A DNA stretch of 6,707 nt from Endozoicomonas sp031844845 (GTDB lineage Bacteria > Pseudomonadota > Gammaproteobacteria > Pseudomonadales > Endozoicomonadaceae), in the NCBI RefSeq assembly GCF_031844845.1, contig NZ_JAVRMB020000145.1:1-6707 (forward strand), given 5' to 3'. This document shows, one piece after another, positions 1 through 6,255 of this stretch. Position 1 is the stretch's first letter; every line of letters starts with the position of its first letter. The translations under genes were made by a program, and so were the position numbers. The notes below the pieces were generated by a model that made no database searches, was not told the origin of the DNA, and saw only the letters and a program-made list of their open reading frames with translations.

Positions 1-2
1 GC

Positions 3-236
3 TCCTCTGATCAGCACCGAACAAATTGCTCATCCGGCTCTGATAGATTCTATTTAGGGAGGAATTTCGATAAAGCAAATGGTAGCGACTTTACATACAG
101 CAGTAGACATACGTCGCTTGATTCGGGGAACGCTGCCCTCCCTGAAATATTTGTCGCTACAAGTAATAATGAGGGCAGGACACGATCGGGTATCCCTCCT
201 AACGTGCAGATAATTCTCACTTCCGACGACACCTAA
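3..236 (+). CDS. C-terminal fragment of an unidentified protein, cut by the left edge
   Basis: The frame is open from the first complete codon at position 3 to a TAA at 234-236 and gives 77 residues with no start inside the window. I do not recognise the family. The visible part is rich in Ser, Thr, Asn, Asp and Gly, with short hydrophobic stretches near the end (LPEIFVATSNN at residues 46-56 and NVQIILTS at 67-74), which looks more like a folded soluble or secreted beta-rich protein than a random frame. No membrane segment is visible. Its stop overlaps the bioD stop by 4 bp (233-236), so the two genes converge tail to tail. It uses AGA, AGG, CGA and ATA codons more than the biotin genes do. 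Chance alone would leave a frame this long open only a few percent of the time, so it is probable but unproven. Confidence 0.45.
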   Translation, partial: SSDQHRTNCSSGSDRFYLGRNFDKANGSDFTYSSRHTSLDSGNAALPEIFVATSNNEGRTRSGIPPNVQIILTSDDT

Positions 237-949
237 ACCAACCCTGATATATCTAAATACTTTGCAACTATCGATTGATCAGGGTTATCTTGCATCGCTA
301 ACCCGGTGCTCACCGGACCGACTTTCAGAAAAGGAACATTGCCCAGACAGGGAGCAGGAATCATACCCCTCAGGGTTTGCAGATTCTCGTCATAACGGTT
401 CATATCCGGATCCATTTGATTGGCAACCCAGCCAGCCAGCCTGACACCATCACGAAGAATCGCTTCAACGGTCAGTAAGGCGTGGTTGATACAACCCAGT
501 TTCATCCCCACCACCAGGATAACCGGTGTATTCAGCTCTCTGGCCAACCCACTGATCATCTCCCGTGAGTTTAAGGGAACCCGCCAGCCACCCGCACCCT
601 CAATCAGGGCCAGATCATTTTTATTCATCAATGCACCACGGCAATAGCCCGCCAGACGATCCAGCGTCATACGAACACCCGCTTCTGCCGCTGCAATGTG
701 AGGAGCAATGGGTGGTTCCAATACCAGCGGATTCACCTGTTCATAAGGCAGTGAAAGTGTCATAGCCTCCATCAATGCCAGAGCATCATCGTTGCGTAAC
801 CCTTCCTCACTTTTATAACACCCGGCAGCGACGGGTTTTAAGGCAAGTGTCGTCAGTCCTGCTAAGCGGGCAGCTTCTAAAAGCCCACAGGTAATGACCG
901 TTTTCCCAGCATCGGTATCAGTGCCGGTAACAAAATAAGTTTTCCCCAT
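233..949 (-). CDS. bioD: Dethiobiotin synthetase (ATP-dependent)
   Basis: BioD makes dethiobiotin from 7,8-diaminopelargonate, CO2 and ATP, the step before BioB. With the chosen start the protein has 238 residues (E. coli BioD has about 225). The P-loop GTDTDAGKT spans residues 9-17, the conserved lysine of ALKPVAAG is K38, and EGAGGW (117-122), VGMKLGCINHALLT (147-160) and AGWVAN (172-177) match the family closely. An upstream in-frame ATG would reach position 1024 and add 25 residues, but that extension is translated repeat DNA (the DSRLRGND-type peptide), so the ATG at 947-949 is preferred. It gives the canonical N-terminus MGKTYFVTGTD and has a modest GTGAG-like ribosome site. This is the last gene of the biotin operon and the only one not translationally coupled to its neighbour. 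The function is secure. Confidence 0.97.
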   Translation of the reverse strand: MGKTYFVTGTDTDAGKTVITCGLLEAARLAGLTTLALKPVAAGCYKSEEGLRNDDALALMEAMTLSLPYEQVNPLVLEPPIAPHIAAAEAGVRMTLDRLAGYCRGALMNKNDLALIEGAGGWRVPLNSREMISGLARELNTPVILVVGMKLGCINHALLTVEAILRDGVRLAGWVANQMDPDMNRYDENLQTLRGMIPAPCLGNVPFLKVGPVSTGLAMQDNPDQSIVAKYLDISGLV

Positions 950-968
950 CGTACTCACTACTGTTCTT

Positions 969-1093
969 AGGGAAGTTGCCATTAAGAATATACCGCTGTC
1001 ATTCCCGCGAAGGCGGGAATCCATCGCGAGCAGTGGATCCCCGCCTTCGCGGGGATGACGGAGGGCTGGTACTTTCTACAATGCCACTTCCCT
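969..1093. repeat. Outer inverted-repeat arms flanking the bioC-bioD palindromic element
   Basis: The left arm AGGGAAGTTGCCATT (969-983) and the right arm AATGCCACTTCCCT (1080-1093) are inverted repeats of each other apart from one mismatch and one gap. They enclose the long palindrome at 998-1059 almost symmetrically, and the right arm touches the bioC stop codon. In the bio transcript the two arms could pair and bring the whole bioC-bioD gap into one large stem. This may be a small non-autonomous mobile element with terminal inverted repeats, or structure that evolved in place; the sequence alone does not decide. Confidence 0.6.
998..1059. repeat. REP-like composite palindrome between bioC and bioD
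   Basis: Two 26-bp arms (998-1023 and 1034-1059) are inverted repeats with 24 of 26 positions matching, separated by 10 bp. Each arm is itself a small hairpin: ATTCCCGC-GAAG-GCGGGAAT at 1001-1020 and ATCCCCGC-CTTC-GCGGGGAT at 1037-1056, both with perfect 8-bp stems. The GTCATTCCCGCGAAGGCGGG type of sequence is a common dispersed intergenic repeat in many proteobacteria. No T-tract follows on the minus strand, so it does not look like an intrinsic terminator. In the bio mRNA it would form a very stable stem between bioC and bioD and could protect the upstream message or lower bioD expression (inference). Confidence 0.9.
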
Positions 1094-1980
1094 TAAAGTG
1101 GTTTCTGCAATACGCCGTAAATCACCTGATAGGTCAAAGGCAAACCATCAGGCTGTCGGAATGACTCATAGGCCTGTTTCAGGACTTCCAGCTTACGCCG
1201 GGTTAATAATCCATCGTTACCGGCCAGCACCGTATTCACACCCAGCGCCTTCAGGCCGCGCAGCAGCGTGATAATGTCCGGGTAATAGAGTGTTTCAGCC
1301 TTTAATGAGAAAGTCCGCGGGCTGAAATCACTTTGCACGATACTTTGTTGTTGTGCTTCAAAGCGATTAAAGCGATTAACCCGATCGCTTTCTCCTGCAA
1401 GGCACCAGGCAGCATCCAGTTCTTTCAGGCTACCTTCTGCCAGAGTAGAGAAAACAAAAGAGCCCCCCGGTCTCAACACTCTGCTGACTTCACTGAGCAC
1501 CTTTTCAAAGCAGCACCACTGAATCGCCAGACTGGAATAAATCAGATCAATGGCACCGGATTGCAACGGAATGGACTCAATATCGCCGGAGCACCAGTTT
1601 ACCCGGGGGTAACCATCCGCATTCTGCCGGGCAAACTCCAGCATCCCCATGGCCAGATCCATACCGGTAACCATGGCATTGGCATAACGGTCAGCCAGCA
1701 TCAGCGAATGAAGTCCGGTTCCTGAACCAAGATCAAGAACACGGTGAGTTTTATTCTGACAACCCACCTCTGCAAGTTGAGCCGGCAGACCCAGCATCGT
1801 TCTGGCAGCGACTCTTTTTTGCAAAATCGCTGCCTCATCATAGCTGTGCGCTGCCCGGCTGAAATTCTCTGCGATTCGCTGCTTTAATCGAGGATGATTT
1901 TCAGACCTGACACCCATAACGCCAGTCATGGGTTCGATGATGACATCCGCAACATCGGTTGTAGAAAGGGTCGAGTTCAT
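1093..1980 (-). CDS. bioC: Malonyl-[acyl carrier protein] O-methyltransferase
   Basis: BioC methylates the free carboxyl of malonyl-ACP (or malonyl-CoA) with S-adenosylmethionine, which disguises it so that the fatty acid synthase can extend it to a pimeloyl chain. The protein has 295 residues. The SAM-binding motif LDLGSGTG is at 82-89, the acidic residue after strand 2 is D108 in TGMDLA, GD is at 132-133, and the BioC signature SSLAIQWC is at 149-156. VLRPGGSFVFSTL (168-180) and LKALGVN (243-249) complete the fold. The core starts near residue 36 (RIAENFSRAAHSYDEAA), so there is an N-terminal extension of roughly 30 residues compared with E. coli. The ATG at 1978-1980 is chosen because it overlaps the bioH stop as ATGA, although no strong ribosome site precedes it; internal ATGs at 1929 and 1917 are alternatives. 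The function is secure. Confidence 0.95.
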   Translation of the reverse strand: MNSTLSTTDVADVIIEPMTGVMGVRSENHPRLKQRIAENFSRAAHSYDEAAILQKRVAARTMLGLPAQLAEVGCQNKTHRVLDLGSGTGLHSLMLADRYANAMVTGMDLAMGMLEFARQNADGYPRVNWCSGDIESIPLQSGAIDLIYSSLAIQWCCFEKVLSEVSRVLRPGGSFVFSTLAEGSLKELDAAWCLAGESDRVNRFNRFEAQQQSIVQSDFSPRTFSLKAETLYYPDIITLLRGLKALGVNTVLAGNDGLLTRRKLEVLKQAYESFRQPDGLPLTYQVIYGVLQKPL

Positions 1981-2753
1981 GCTGGATAACTTTCTTTTTC
2001 AGGCAGCAGCGTCTGAATCTCCCGGACAACAGAAGCAGGGTCATCCATAAAGAAACCATGTCCACCCGCCACAACGTTGACCCGATGTCTGGGGAACTGC
2101 TGCTCAATAGCATGAGCAGCAGTAACCGGTACCAGGGCATCATCCTGACCAAACAGGTGGGTGACAGGGCAGCGAATATCGGCCAGTGCTGAGCGAATAT
2201 CACTTTTACCGAGCAACGCCAAAAGTCTTAACAAGGTATCCCCCTGAGCCTGATTTTCAAAATCGGCATCGGCCATTAGCGCCTGCAGGGTTCTTGCCTG
2301 CTCTTTACGTCTGGCGCTGCCCGCACTGCAAAGCAGAGAAAACTCCTGCAACGTCTGTTTGCACGACTGAGCCATACCCTCATAGAAGCTGGTAAACAAT
2401 GAAGGATCCATGGCATCAGGCCAGTCATGGCGCTTCACAAAACAGCCATTAACGGCAAGATTAACGACACCTGCCACCTTATCCGGATAACGACTGGCAT
2501 AAAGTGTTGCCAGCATGCCTCCCAGAGACCATCCCACCAACACGATGGGCTTTTCAAACAGCTGCTGATCCAGGTACTGCAGTAATGAATCCCAGTCATA
2601 CTGAATTTTATTGGCTTCCGACTCCATGACCAGACCCGGCAGCTCCACAATAGAAACCCGGCGGTGATCCGCATCCAGGGCCTCGGCCAGTGCTTCCATC
2701 ACACCTGCCGGCATGGCCCAGCCACTGATTAAAACAATTGGATACTGGCTCAT
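1977..2753 (-). CDS. bioH: Pimeloyl-[acyl carrier protein] methyl ester esterase
   Basis: BioH is an alpha/beta hydrolase that cleaves the methyl ester of pimeloyl-ACP, ending chain extension and freeing the substrate for BioF. The protein has 258 residues, close to the 256 of E. coli. The nucleophile elbow GWSLGG gives Ser76, the acid is Asp205 in GQDDALVP, and the base is His232 in AGGHGFF; the order and spacing fit the BioH triad. The N-terminal strand VLISGWAM (7-14) carries the oxyanion-hole Gly-Trp seen in BioH. The ATG overlaps the bioF stop as ATGA, and an AGGAG lies about 10 bases upstream. A hydrolase with this motif alone could be another esterase, but its place between bioF and bioC makes BioH the clear call. 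Confidence 0.93.
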   Translation of the reverse strand: MSQYPIVLISGWAMPAGVMEALAEALDADHRRVSIVELPGLVMESEANKIQYDWDSLLQYLDQQLFEKPIVLVGWSLGGMLATLYASRYPDKVAGVVNLAVNGCFVKRHDWPDAMDPSLFTSFYEGMAQSCKQTLQEFSLLCSAGSARRKEQARTLQALMADADFENQAQGDTLLRLLALLGKSDIRSALADIRCPVTHLFGQDDALVPVTAAHAIEQQFPRHRVNVVAGGHGFFMDDPASVVREIQTLLPEKESYPA

Positions 2754-3982
2754 CAGGGCAACACTCCTGTCATCGACAAAGATTTTTTAAACCCGGTGGA
2801 CACATCGGTAAAATCTTCGGTTCCGGTTGACTGAACAACCATTTTAAGCGCATCCAGCAGACGATTAATATGATGCAGCTCATGGGATGCACTGAAGGTA
2901 ATACGAAGTCTGGAGGATCCTTTCGGCACCGTTGGTGGACGGATCGCCGTCACCATAATCCCCCGTTCTGATAACAACTGGCTCATTTTAACCGCACGTT
3001 TTTCACAGCCCACCAGCAACGGTTGAATGGGTGTATTCGACGGCATCAACGGCAGCCCCAGCTGTTCACACCCTTTCCTGAAACATTGAATCAGGCTCTG
3101 CAGATGCTCCCGCCGCCAGCTTTGCTCCTGCAAAAGAGCCAGACTGGTTTGAGTCGCCAATGCCACCGCCGGAGGCATGGCAGTGGTATATATATAGGTT
3201 CGGGCAAACTGGATCAGTGTCTCAATCAGTGCATCACTACCTGCGACAAAAGCACCCGACGTACCGAATGCCTTACCCAGAGTACCCACCAGCACTGGCA
3301 GCTGCTTCTGACTTAACCCACAGGCCTGGGCAACGCCACCGCCGGTAGCACCCAGGAAACCAAAACCATGGGCATCATCCACCATCAACCAGGCCTGGTG
3401 CTGTTCAGCCAGTTCAGACAACGCCTGAACCGGTGCAATATCACCGTCCATGCTGAAAACACCATCCGTCACAATCAATTTGCGCCGGGCACTGGTTTTC
3501 TGCAGTCGGGTTTCCAGATTATTCACATCATTATGGAGGTAGCGCTGGAAACGGGCACCGGACAGCTGTCCGGCATCAAGCAATGAAGCGTGGTTCAACC
3601 GATCCTGAAACACCGCATCCTGTTTACCCAGCAACGCACTGATCACACCCAGGTTAGCCATGTAGCCGCTGGAGAACAGCAACGCACGTTCACGGCCGGT
3701 AAACTCAGCCAGTGCTTCTTCCAGCTGATGATGGGCTCTGCTATGTCCCACCACCAGATGCGAAGCACCACCACCCAGACCGTAGTTATCCGTTGCCTGT
3801 CGAAAGCTGGCAATGACCTCCGGGTGATTTGCTAATCCCAGGTAGTCATTGCTGCAGAACGCCAGAAAGGGCTGACCATCAATAACCACTTCAGGTCCCT
3901 GGGGTGAGTCCAGAGTTTTCCTGCTGCGATAAAGCCCTGCAGTGTATCTGGCCTGGAGATCCTGTTCCAGATTAAAGCCCAT
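2753..3982 (-). CDS. bioF: 8-amino-7-oxononanoate synthase (KAPA synthase)
   Basis: BioF is a pyridoxal-phosphate enzyme that condenses a pimeloyl thioester with L-alanine, releasing CO2, to give 8-amino-7-oxononanoate. The 409-residue protein shows the alpha-oxoamine synthase features in order: FCSNDYLGLANHP (42-54), GGGASHLVVGH (70-80), His131 in RLNHASLLDA, TDGVFSMDGD (172-181), the cofactor-contacting Asp202 and His205 in VDDAHGFG, and the Schiff-base lysine Lys237 in GTLGKAFG. SSRLRITFSASH (356-367) is the conserved C-terminal part. The protein runs about 20-25 residues past the E. coli end, with a polar tail (STGTEDFTDVS and onward). The ATG overlaps the bioB stop as ATGA, and a weak GAG precedes it. 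The motifs and the operon exclude the related Kbl and HemA enzymes. Confidence 0.97.
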   Translation of the reverse strand: MGFNLEQDLQARYTAGLYRSRKTLDSPQGPEVVIDGQPFLAFCSNDYLGLANHPEVIASFRQATDNYGLGGGASHLVVGHSRAHHQLEEALAEFTGRERALLFSSGYMANLGVISALLGKQDAVFQDRLNHASLLDAGQLSGARFQRYLHNDVNNLETRLQKTSARRKLIVTDGVFSMDGDIAPVQALSELAEQHQAWLMVDDAHGFGFLGATGGGVAQACGLSQKQLPVLVGTLGKAFGTSGAFVAGSDALIETLIQFARTYIYTTAMPPAVALATQTSLALLQEQSWRREHLQSLIQCFRKGCEQLGLPLMPSNTPIQPLLVGCEKRAVKMSQLLSERGIMVTAIRPPTVPKGSSRLRITFSASHELHHINRLLDALKMVVQSTGTEDFTDVSTGFKKSLSMTGVLP

Positions 3983-5085
3983 CAGCTCTGACCAGCCATG
4001 GCATCGAAATACTGATCATTATGTTTTTCAGCGTCATACATCGCTTTCAGCGGACACTCTCCCTGCTGTGGCGCTTCACCCCAGTCATGCCCTTCATTGA
4101 TACCGAGTTTTTCAAACAACTGTCGATCCCGGTTCACTTCCGGGTTAGCCGTGGTGAGGAGTTTGTCCCCCATGAATATAGAGTTGGCACCTGCAAGAAA
4201 TGCCAGAGCCTGAAGCTCATCACTCATTTTTTCACGACCGGCAGACAGACGAACATTCGACGCTGGCATCATAATTTTGGCCACGGCAATGGTGCGGACA
4301 AAATCAATGCCATCCACAGCCTCAACATTTTCCAGCGGCGTACCGGCTACTTTAACCAGCATATTGATGGGCACACTTTCCGGGTGCTTAGGCATATTGG
4401 CCAGCTGCACCAGCATCCCGCCACGGTCCCGTTCTGTTTCTCCAAGCCCGACAATGCCACCACTGCAGACATTCATCCCCGCTTCCCTGACATGGGACAA
4501 CGTATTCAGTCGGTCAGAATAGGTGCGGGTGGTGATGATGCTGCCATAAAACTCAGGTGAGGTATCGAGGTTGTGGTTGTAGTAATCCAGCCCTGCTTCC
4601 GCCAGCTCCGTAGCCTGTTCACCACTGAGCATGCCCAGTGTCATACAGGATTCAAGGCCTAAGGCTTTTACACCCTTGATCATGTCAACGATGTAAGGCA
4701 GATCTTTGGCTGGCGGATTCTTCCAGGCGGCACCCATACAGAAACGAGTGGCACCGGAAGCCTTGGCACTCTGGGCCTCTTCCAAAACTTTCTGCACTTC
4801 CATCAACTTCTCTTTTTTCAGCCCGGTGTTGTAGTGGCCACTCTGGGGGCAGTACTTACAGTCTTCAGGGCAAGCGCCCGTCTTGATGGACAGCAATGTG
4901 CTAACTTGCACCTGGTTCGGATCAAAGTGCTCCCGGTGCGCCAGTTGCGCCTGGAAGATCAGATCATTGAAAGGCTTTTGAAAAAGCGCCTCTACTTCCC
5001 AAATCGTCCAGTCATGACGAATAACGCTGTGGCTAATATCAGAGCTGGAAAGGTTGTCTACTATGGTTGGGGAGATACGGGTCAT
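3982..5085 (-). CDS. bioB: Biotin synthase (radical SAM)
   Basis: BioB inserts sulfur into dethiobiotin to form biotin, using a radical-SAM [4Fe-4S] cluster and a sacrificial [2Fe-2S] cluster. With the chosen start it has 367 residues. The CxxxCxxC motif (ACPEDCKYCP) gives Cys72, Cys76 and Cys79. The [2Fe-2S] ligands fall exactly where E. coli spacing predicts: Cys116 (RFCMGAAW), Cys147 (ESCMTLG), Cys207 (NVCSGG) and Arg279 (VRLSAGR). YNHNLDT is at 169-175. A GTG at 5122-5124 would add 13 residues but has no ribosome site; the ATG at 5083-5085 has AGAGGA four bases upstream, so it is preferred. The family core (HDWTIWEVEALF) starts only at residue 24, so a short N-terminal extension remains. 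It is the first gene of the operon and is coupled to bioF by ATGA. Confidence 0.98.
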   Translation of the reverse strand: MTRISPTIVDNLSSSDISHSVIRHDWTIWEVEALFQKPFNDLIFQAQLAHREHFDPNQVQVSTLLSIKTGACPEDCKYCPQSGHYNTGLKKEKLMEVQKVLEEAQSAKASGATRFCMGAAWKNPPAKDLPYIVDMIKGVKALGLESCMTLGMLSGEQATELAEAGLDYYNHNLDTSPEFYGSIITTRTYSDRLNTLSHVREAGMNVCSGGIVGLGETERDRGGMLVQLANMPKHPESVPINMLVKVAGTPLENVEAVDGIDFVRTIAVAKIMMPASNVRLSAGREKMSDELQALAFLAGANSIFMGDKLLTTANPEVNRDRQLFEKLGINEGHDWGEAPQQGECPLKAMYDAEKHNDQYFDAMAGQS

Positions 5086-5089
5086 GACA

Positions 5090-5095
5090 TCCTCT
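5090..5095 (-). promoter_or_regulatory. Ribosome binding site deciding the bioB start
   Basis: On the minus strand AGAGGA lies four bases before the ATG at 5083-5085. It is the best Shine-Dalgarno match in the leader and argues against the GTG at 5122-5124, which has none. Confidence 0.7.
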
Positions 5096-5104
5096 AAGGA
5101 GCAC

Positions 5105-5147
5105 TTCACTGAAACAGCAGTCACAGAAGACTCGTGTTCACTGAAAC
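5105..5147. repeat. Direct repeat TTCACTGAAAC twice in the bioB leader
   Basis: TTCACTGAAAC occurs at 5105-5115 and again, identical, at 5137-5147. The spacing is 32 bp, about three turns of the helix, so a protein bound at both would sit on one face. Each copy contains the near-palindrome TTCA-C-TGAA, the shape of a dimeric repressor site. Both copies lie downstream of the predicted bioB transcription start, in the untranslated leader. No known biotin regulator site (BirA or BioR type) looks like this, so any role is inference. Confidence 0.6.
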
Positions 5148-5185
5148 TGAGGTTTTATTGATTTTAGAAATAAAAGTTAAAAATG

Positions 5186-5213
5186 ATGATAACGGAATAA
5201 AAGTTGCCGTCAA
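5186..5213 (-). promoter_or_regulatory. Predicted sigma70-type promoter of the biotin operon
   Basis: On the minus strand a -35 box TTGACG (5208-5213) and a -10 box TATCAT (5186-5191) are separated by 16 bp, and each matches consensus in five of six positions. Transcription would start near 5179, leaving a leader of about 95 bases before the bioB ATG. The 10-mer AATAAAAGTT (+ strand) lies at 5196-5205 in the spacer and again at 5169-5178 just past the predicted start, so a factor could bind across the promoter (inference). Confidence 0.6.
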
Positions 5214-5239
5214 TCTATGAAACTTCCAAAAGTTTACAA
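5207..5239. promoter_or_regulatory. Weak candidate for a BirA-type biotin operator
   Basis: AGTTTACAA at 5231-5239 matches eight of nine bases of the right half of the enterobacterial BirA operator (GGTTTACAA). At the expected 15-bp spacing, the left half CCGTCAATC at 5207-5215 matches only five of nine bases. The position is suggestive because it covers the bioB -35 box, but the right half lies inside the first codons of comF if that gene starts at 5217. The poor left half keeps this tentative. Confidence 0.2.
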
Positions 5240-5957
5240 CTGGTTTAATTTTAAACTGTTAATGCAGAGAGTACAGGTCAAGTGCATTTTATGCCGAGGC
5301 TTTAGCACCTTTGATCAGCCATTGTGTCATCTATGTCTGGCGATGTGCCCAACACCCCTGTGTTTTTGCTCATGCTGTGGTTTACCCATTAATGACAGCG
5401 AAACCGGACTGTGCAGTCAGTGCCTGAAACAACCACCACTATTTGACCACTGTCTTGCACCCTTCCTGTACCAGTTTCCGGTTAACAGAATTCTTCAGAT
5501 GGTGAAATATCAGTCCAGACTGGAACTGATCAATCCCATCGTCAAACCATTGGCTGAACTGTTGATGGAATTTTATGAGGACGATGACTGGCCTGAAGTG
5601 ATGCTCCCCGTCCCCCTTCACCGGAAAAGGTTACGGGAACGAGGTTACGATCAGGCCCTGCTCCTGGCAAAAGCCCTGAAAAAGCAGCTTCACTTCATGG
5701 AGCTGAACATCGAAGACCGTTTGATTAAAAAACAAACAAACTCTGTTCCACAGCAAAGTCTTGATGCCAAAGACCGGCAGAAAAATATTCGTAATGCTTT
5801 TGCTTTGAGAAAACAGCCACAATGGGATCACGTTGCTCTAATAGACGACGTTGTGACAACAGGAGCCACCGTCAGTGAGATTACAAAGCTATTAAAACAA
5901 AATGGTGTGAAGCGAGTGGATATATGGAGCATTGCCCGCACACCAGAAAATGAATAG
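5217..5957 (+). CDS. comF: ComF family protein (phosphoribosyltransferase-like, natural competence)
   Basis: ComF proteins are cytoplasmic and needed for uptake or handling of single-stranded DNA in transformable bacteria; the E. coli relative is GntX (YhgH). The 246-residue protein has an N-terminal double-zinc-ribbon region: CILC at 23-26 with CHLC at 37-40, then CSCC at 51-54 with CSQC at 66-69. It is followed by the family motif LPVPLHRKRLRERGYDQA (130-147) and the type I phosphoribosyltransferase PRPP loop ALIDDVVTTGAT (207-218). Neither the ATG at 5217 nor the in-frame ATG at 5262 has a clear ribosome site; the second would leave 231 residues, with seven before the first CxxC as in E. 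coli GntX. It is divergent from bioB. No strong promoter was found for it. The family is secure, but the exact role is less so. Confidence 0.93.
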   Translation: MKLPKVYNWFNFKLLMQRVQVKCILCRGFSTFDQPLCHLCLAMCPTPLCFCSCCGLPINDSETGLCSQCLKQPPLFDHCLAPFLYQFPVNRILQMVKYQSRLELINPIVKPLAELLMEFYEDDDWPEVMLPVPLHRKRLRERGYDQALLLAKALKKQLHFMELNIEDRLIKKQTNSVPQQSLDAKDRQKNIRNAFALRKQPQWDHVALIDDVVTTGATVSEITKLLKQNGVKRVDIWSIARTPENE

Positions 5958-5970
5958 GTCAAAGTAAAAT

Positions 5971-5984
5971 CAGTAATATTACTG
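5971..5984. repeat. Perfect 14-bp palindrome downstream of comF
   Basis: CAGTAATATTACTG lies 13 bp after the comF stop. It is a perfect palindrome without a loop and no T-run follows, so it resembles a dimeric protein site more than an intrinsic terminator. Confidence 0.5.
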
Positions 5985-6065
5985 TCTGAACACAGCGGCA
6001 GGATACCCAAACCATTTGGAGTTGCCGTACTGGTTTCAGGTTGAATTTGAATAGCATTTCTTGAT

Positions 6066-6255
6066 GAACCAATCTTAACCTGTAGTACCAAGGGGAAGCA
6101 TGGTCGCTATTTCCTGAAAGCTGAATGATTGCTTGCTTTTTACTATTTTTCTTCCGGAAAATCTTAGGAATTCTATCGGCTTCTGATGCCTTGATTTAAA
6201 ATACCTGGGAACTTATTCCTGATTCAGTGATCATAATATTATTCGATAGCAAACT
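6066..6255. repeat. Diverged direct repeat, copy 1
   Basis: This stretch aligns along its whole length with 6413-6601. Shared blocks include TACCAAGG at 6086, TCGCTATTTC near 6103, GGAACTTATTCCT at 6208-6220 and GATAGCAAACT at 6245-6255. The offset between copies stays at 346-349 bp throughout, so only a few small gaps are needed. By eye about two thirds of bases match. No intact reading frame is shared, and I do not recognise the element. Confidence 0.75.

Noticed and set aside
50..232. Minus-strand open frame directly after the bioD stop
   Set aside because: It is only the in-frame continuation past the bioD TAG, starts with GTG without a ribosome site, and competes with the more protein-like + strand frame at 3-236.
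998..1059. Intrinsic terminator between bioC and bioD
   Set aside because: The stem is strong, but no T-run follows on the transcribed minus strand, and the same sequence type is a dispersed repeat.
976..1164. Open frame on the + strand across the bioC-bioD gap
   Set aside because: It is the translated palindromic repeat (SREGGNP / DPRLRGDD type peptide) plus antisense bioC; this peptide pattern is a familiar artefact of such repeats.
1333..1725. 130-codon open frame antisense to bioC
   Set aside because: It is opposite intact bioC motifs, has no recognisable domain and no convincing start context.
4021..4560. 179-codon open frame antisense to bioB
   Set aside because: It lies wholly opposite a gene whose catalytic residues are all in place, and its translation has no recognisable domain and many His/Arg/Gln typical of an antisense shadow.
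5828..6091. Minus-strand open frame of 87 codons covering the comF end and the downstream gap
   Set aside because: It begins with TTG without a ribosome site and its C-terminal half is antisense to the comF PRPP loop. The N-terminal half looks mildly protein-like and could be a decayed remnant, but nothing supports a gene.
6078..6212. Short minus-strand open stretch within repeat copy 1 as a possible transposase remnant
   Set aside because: It has 45 codons with no usable start, and the matching stretch in copy 2 is broken by stops; no transposase motif was recognised.
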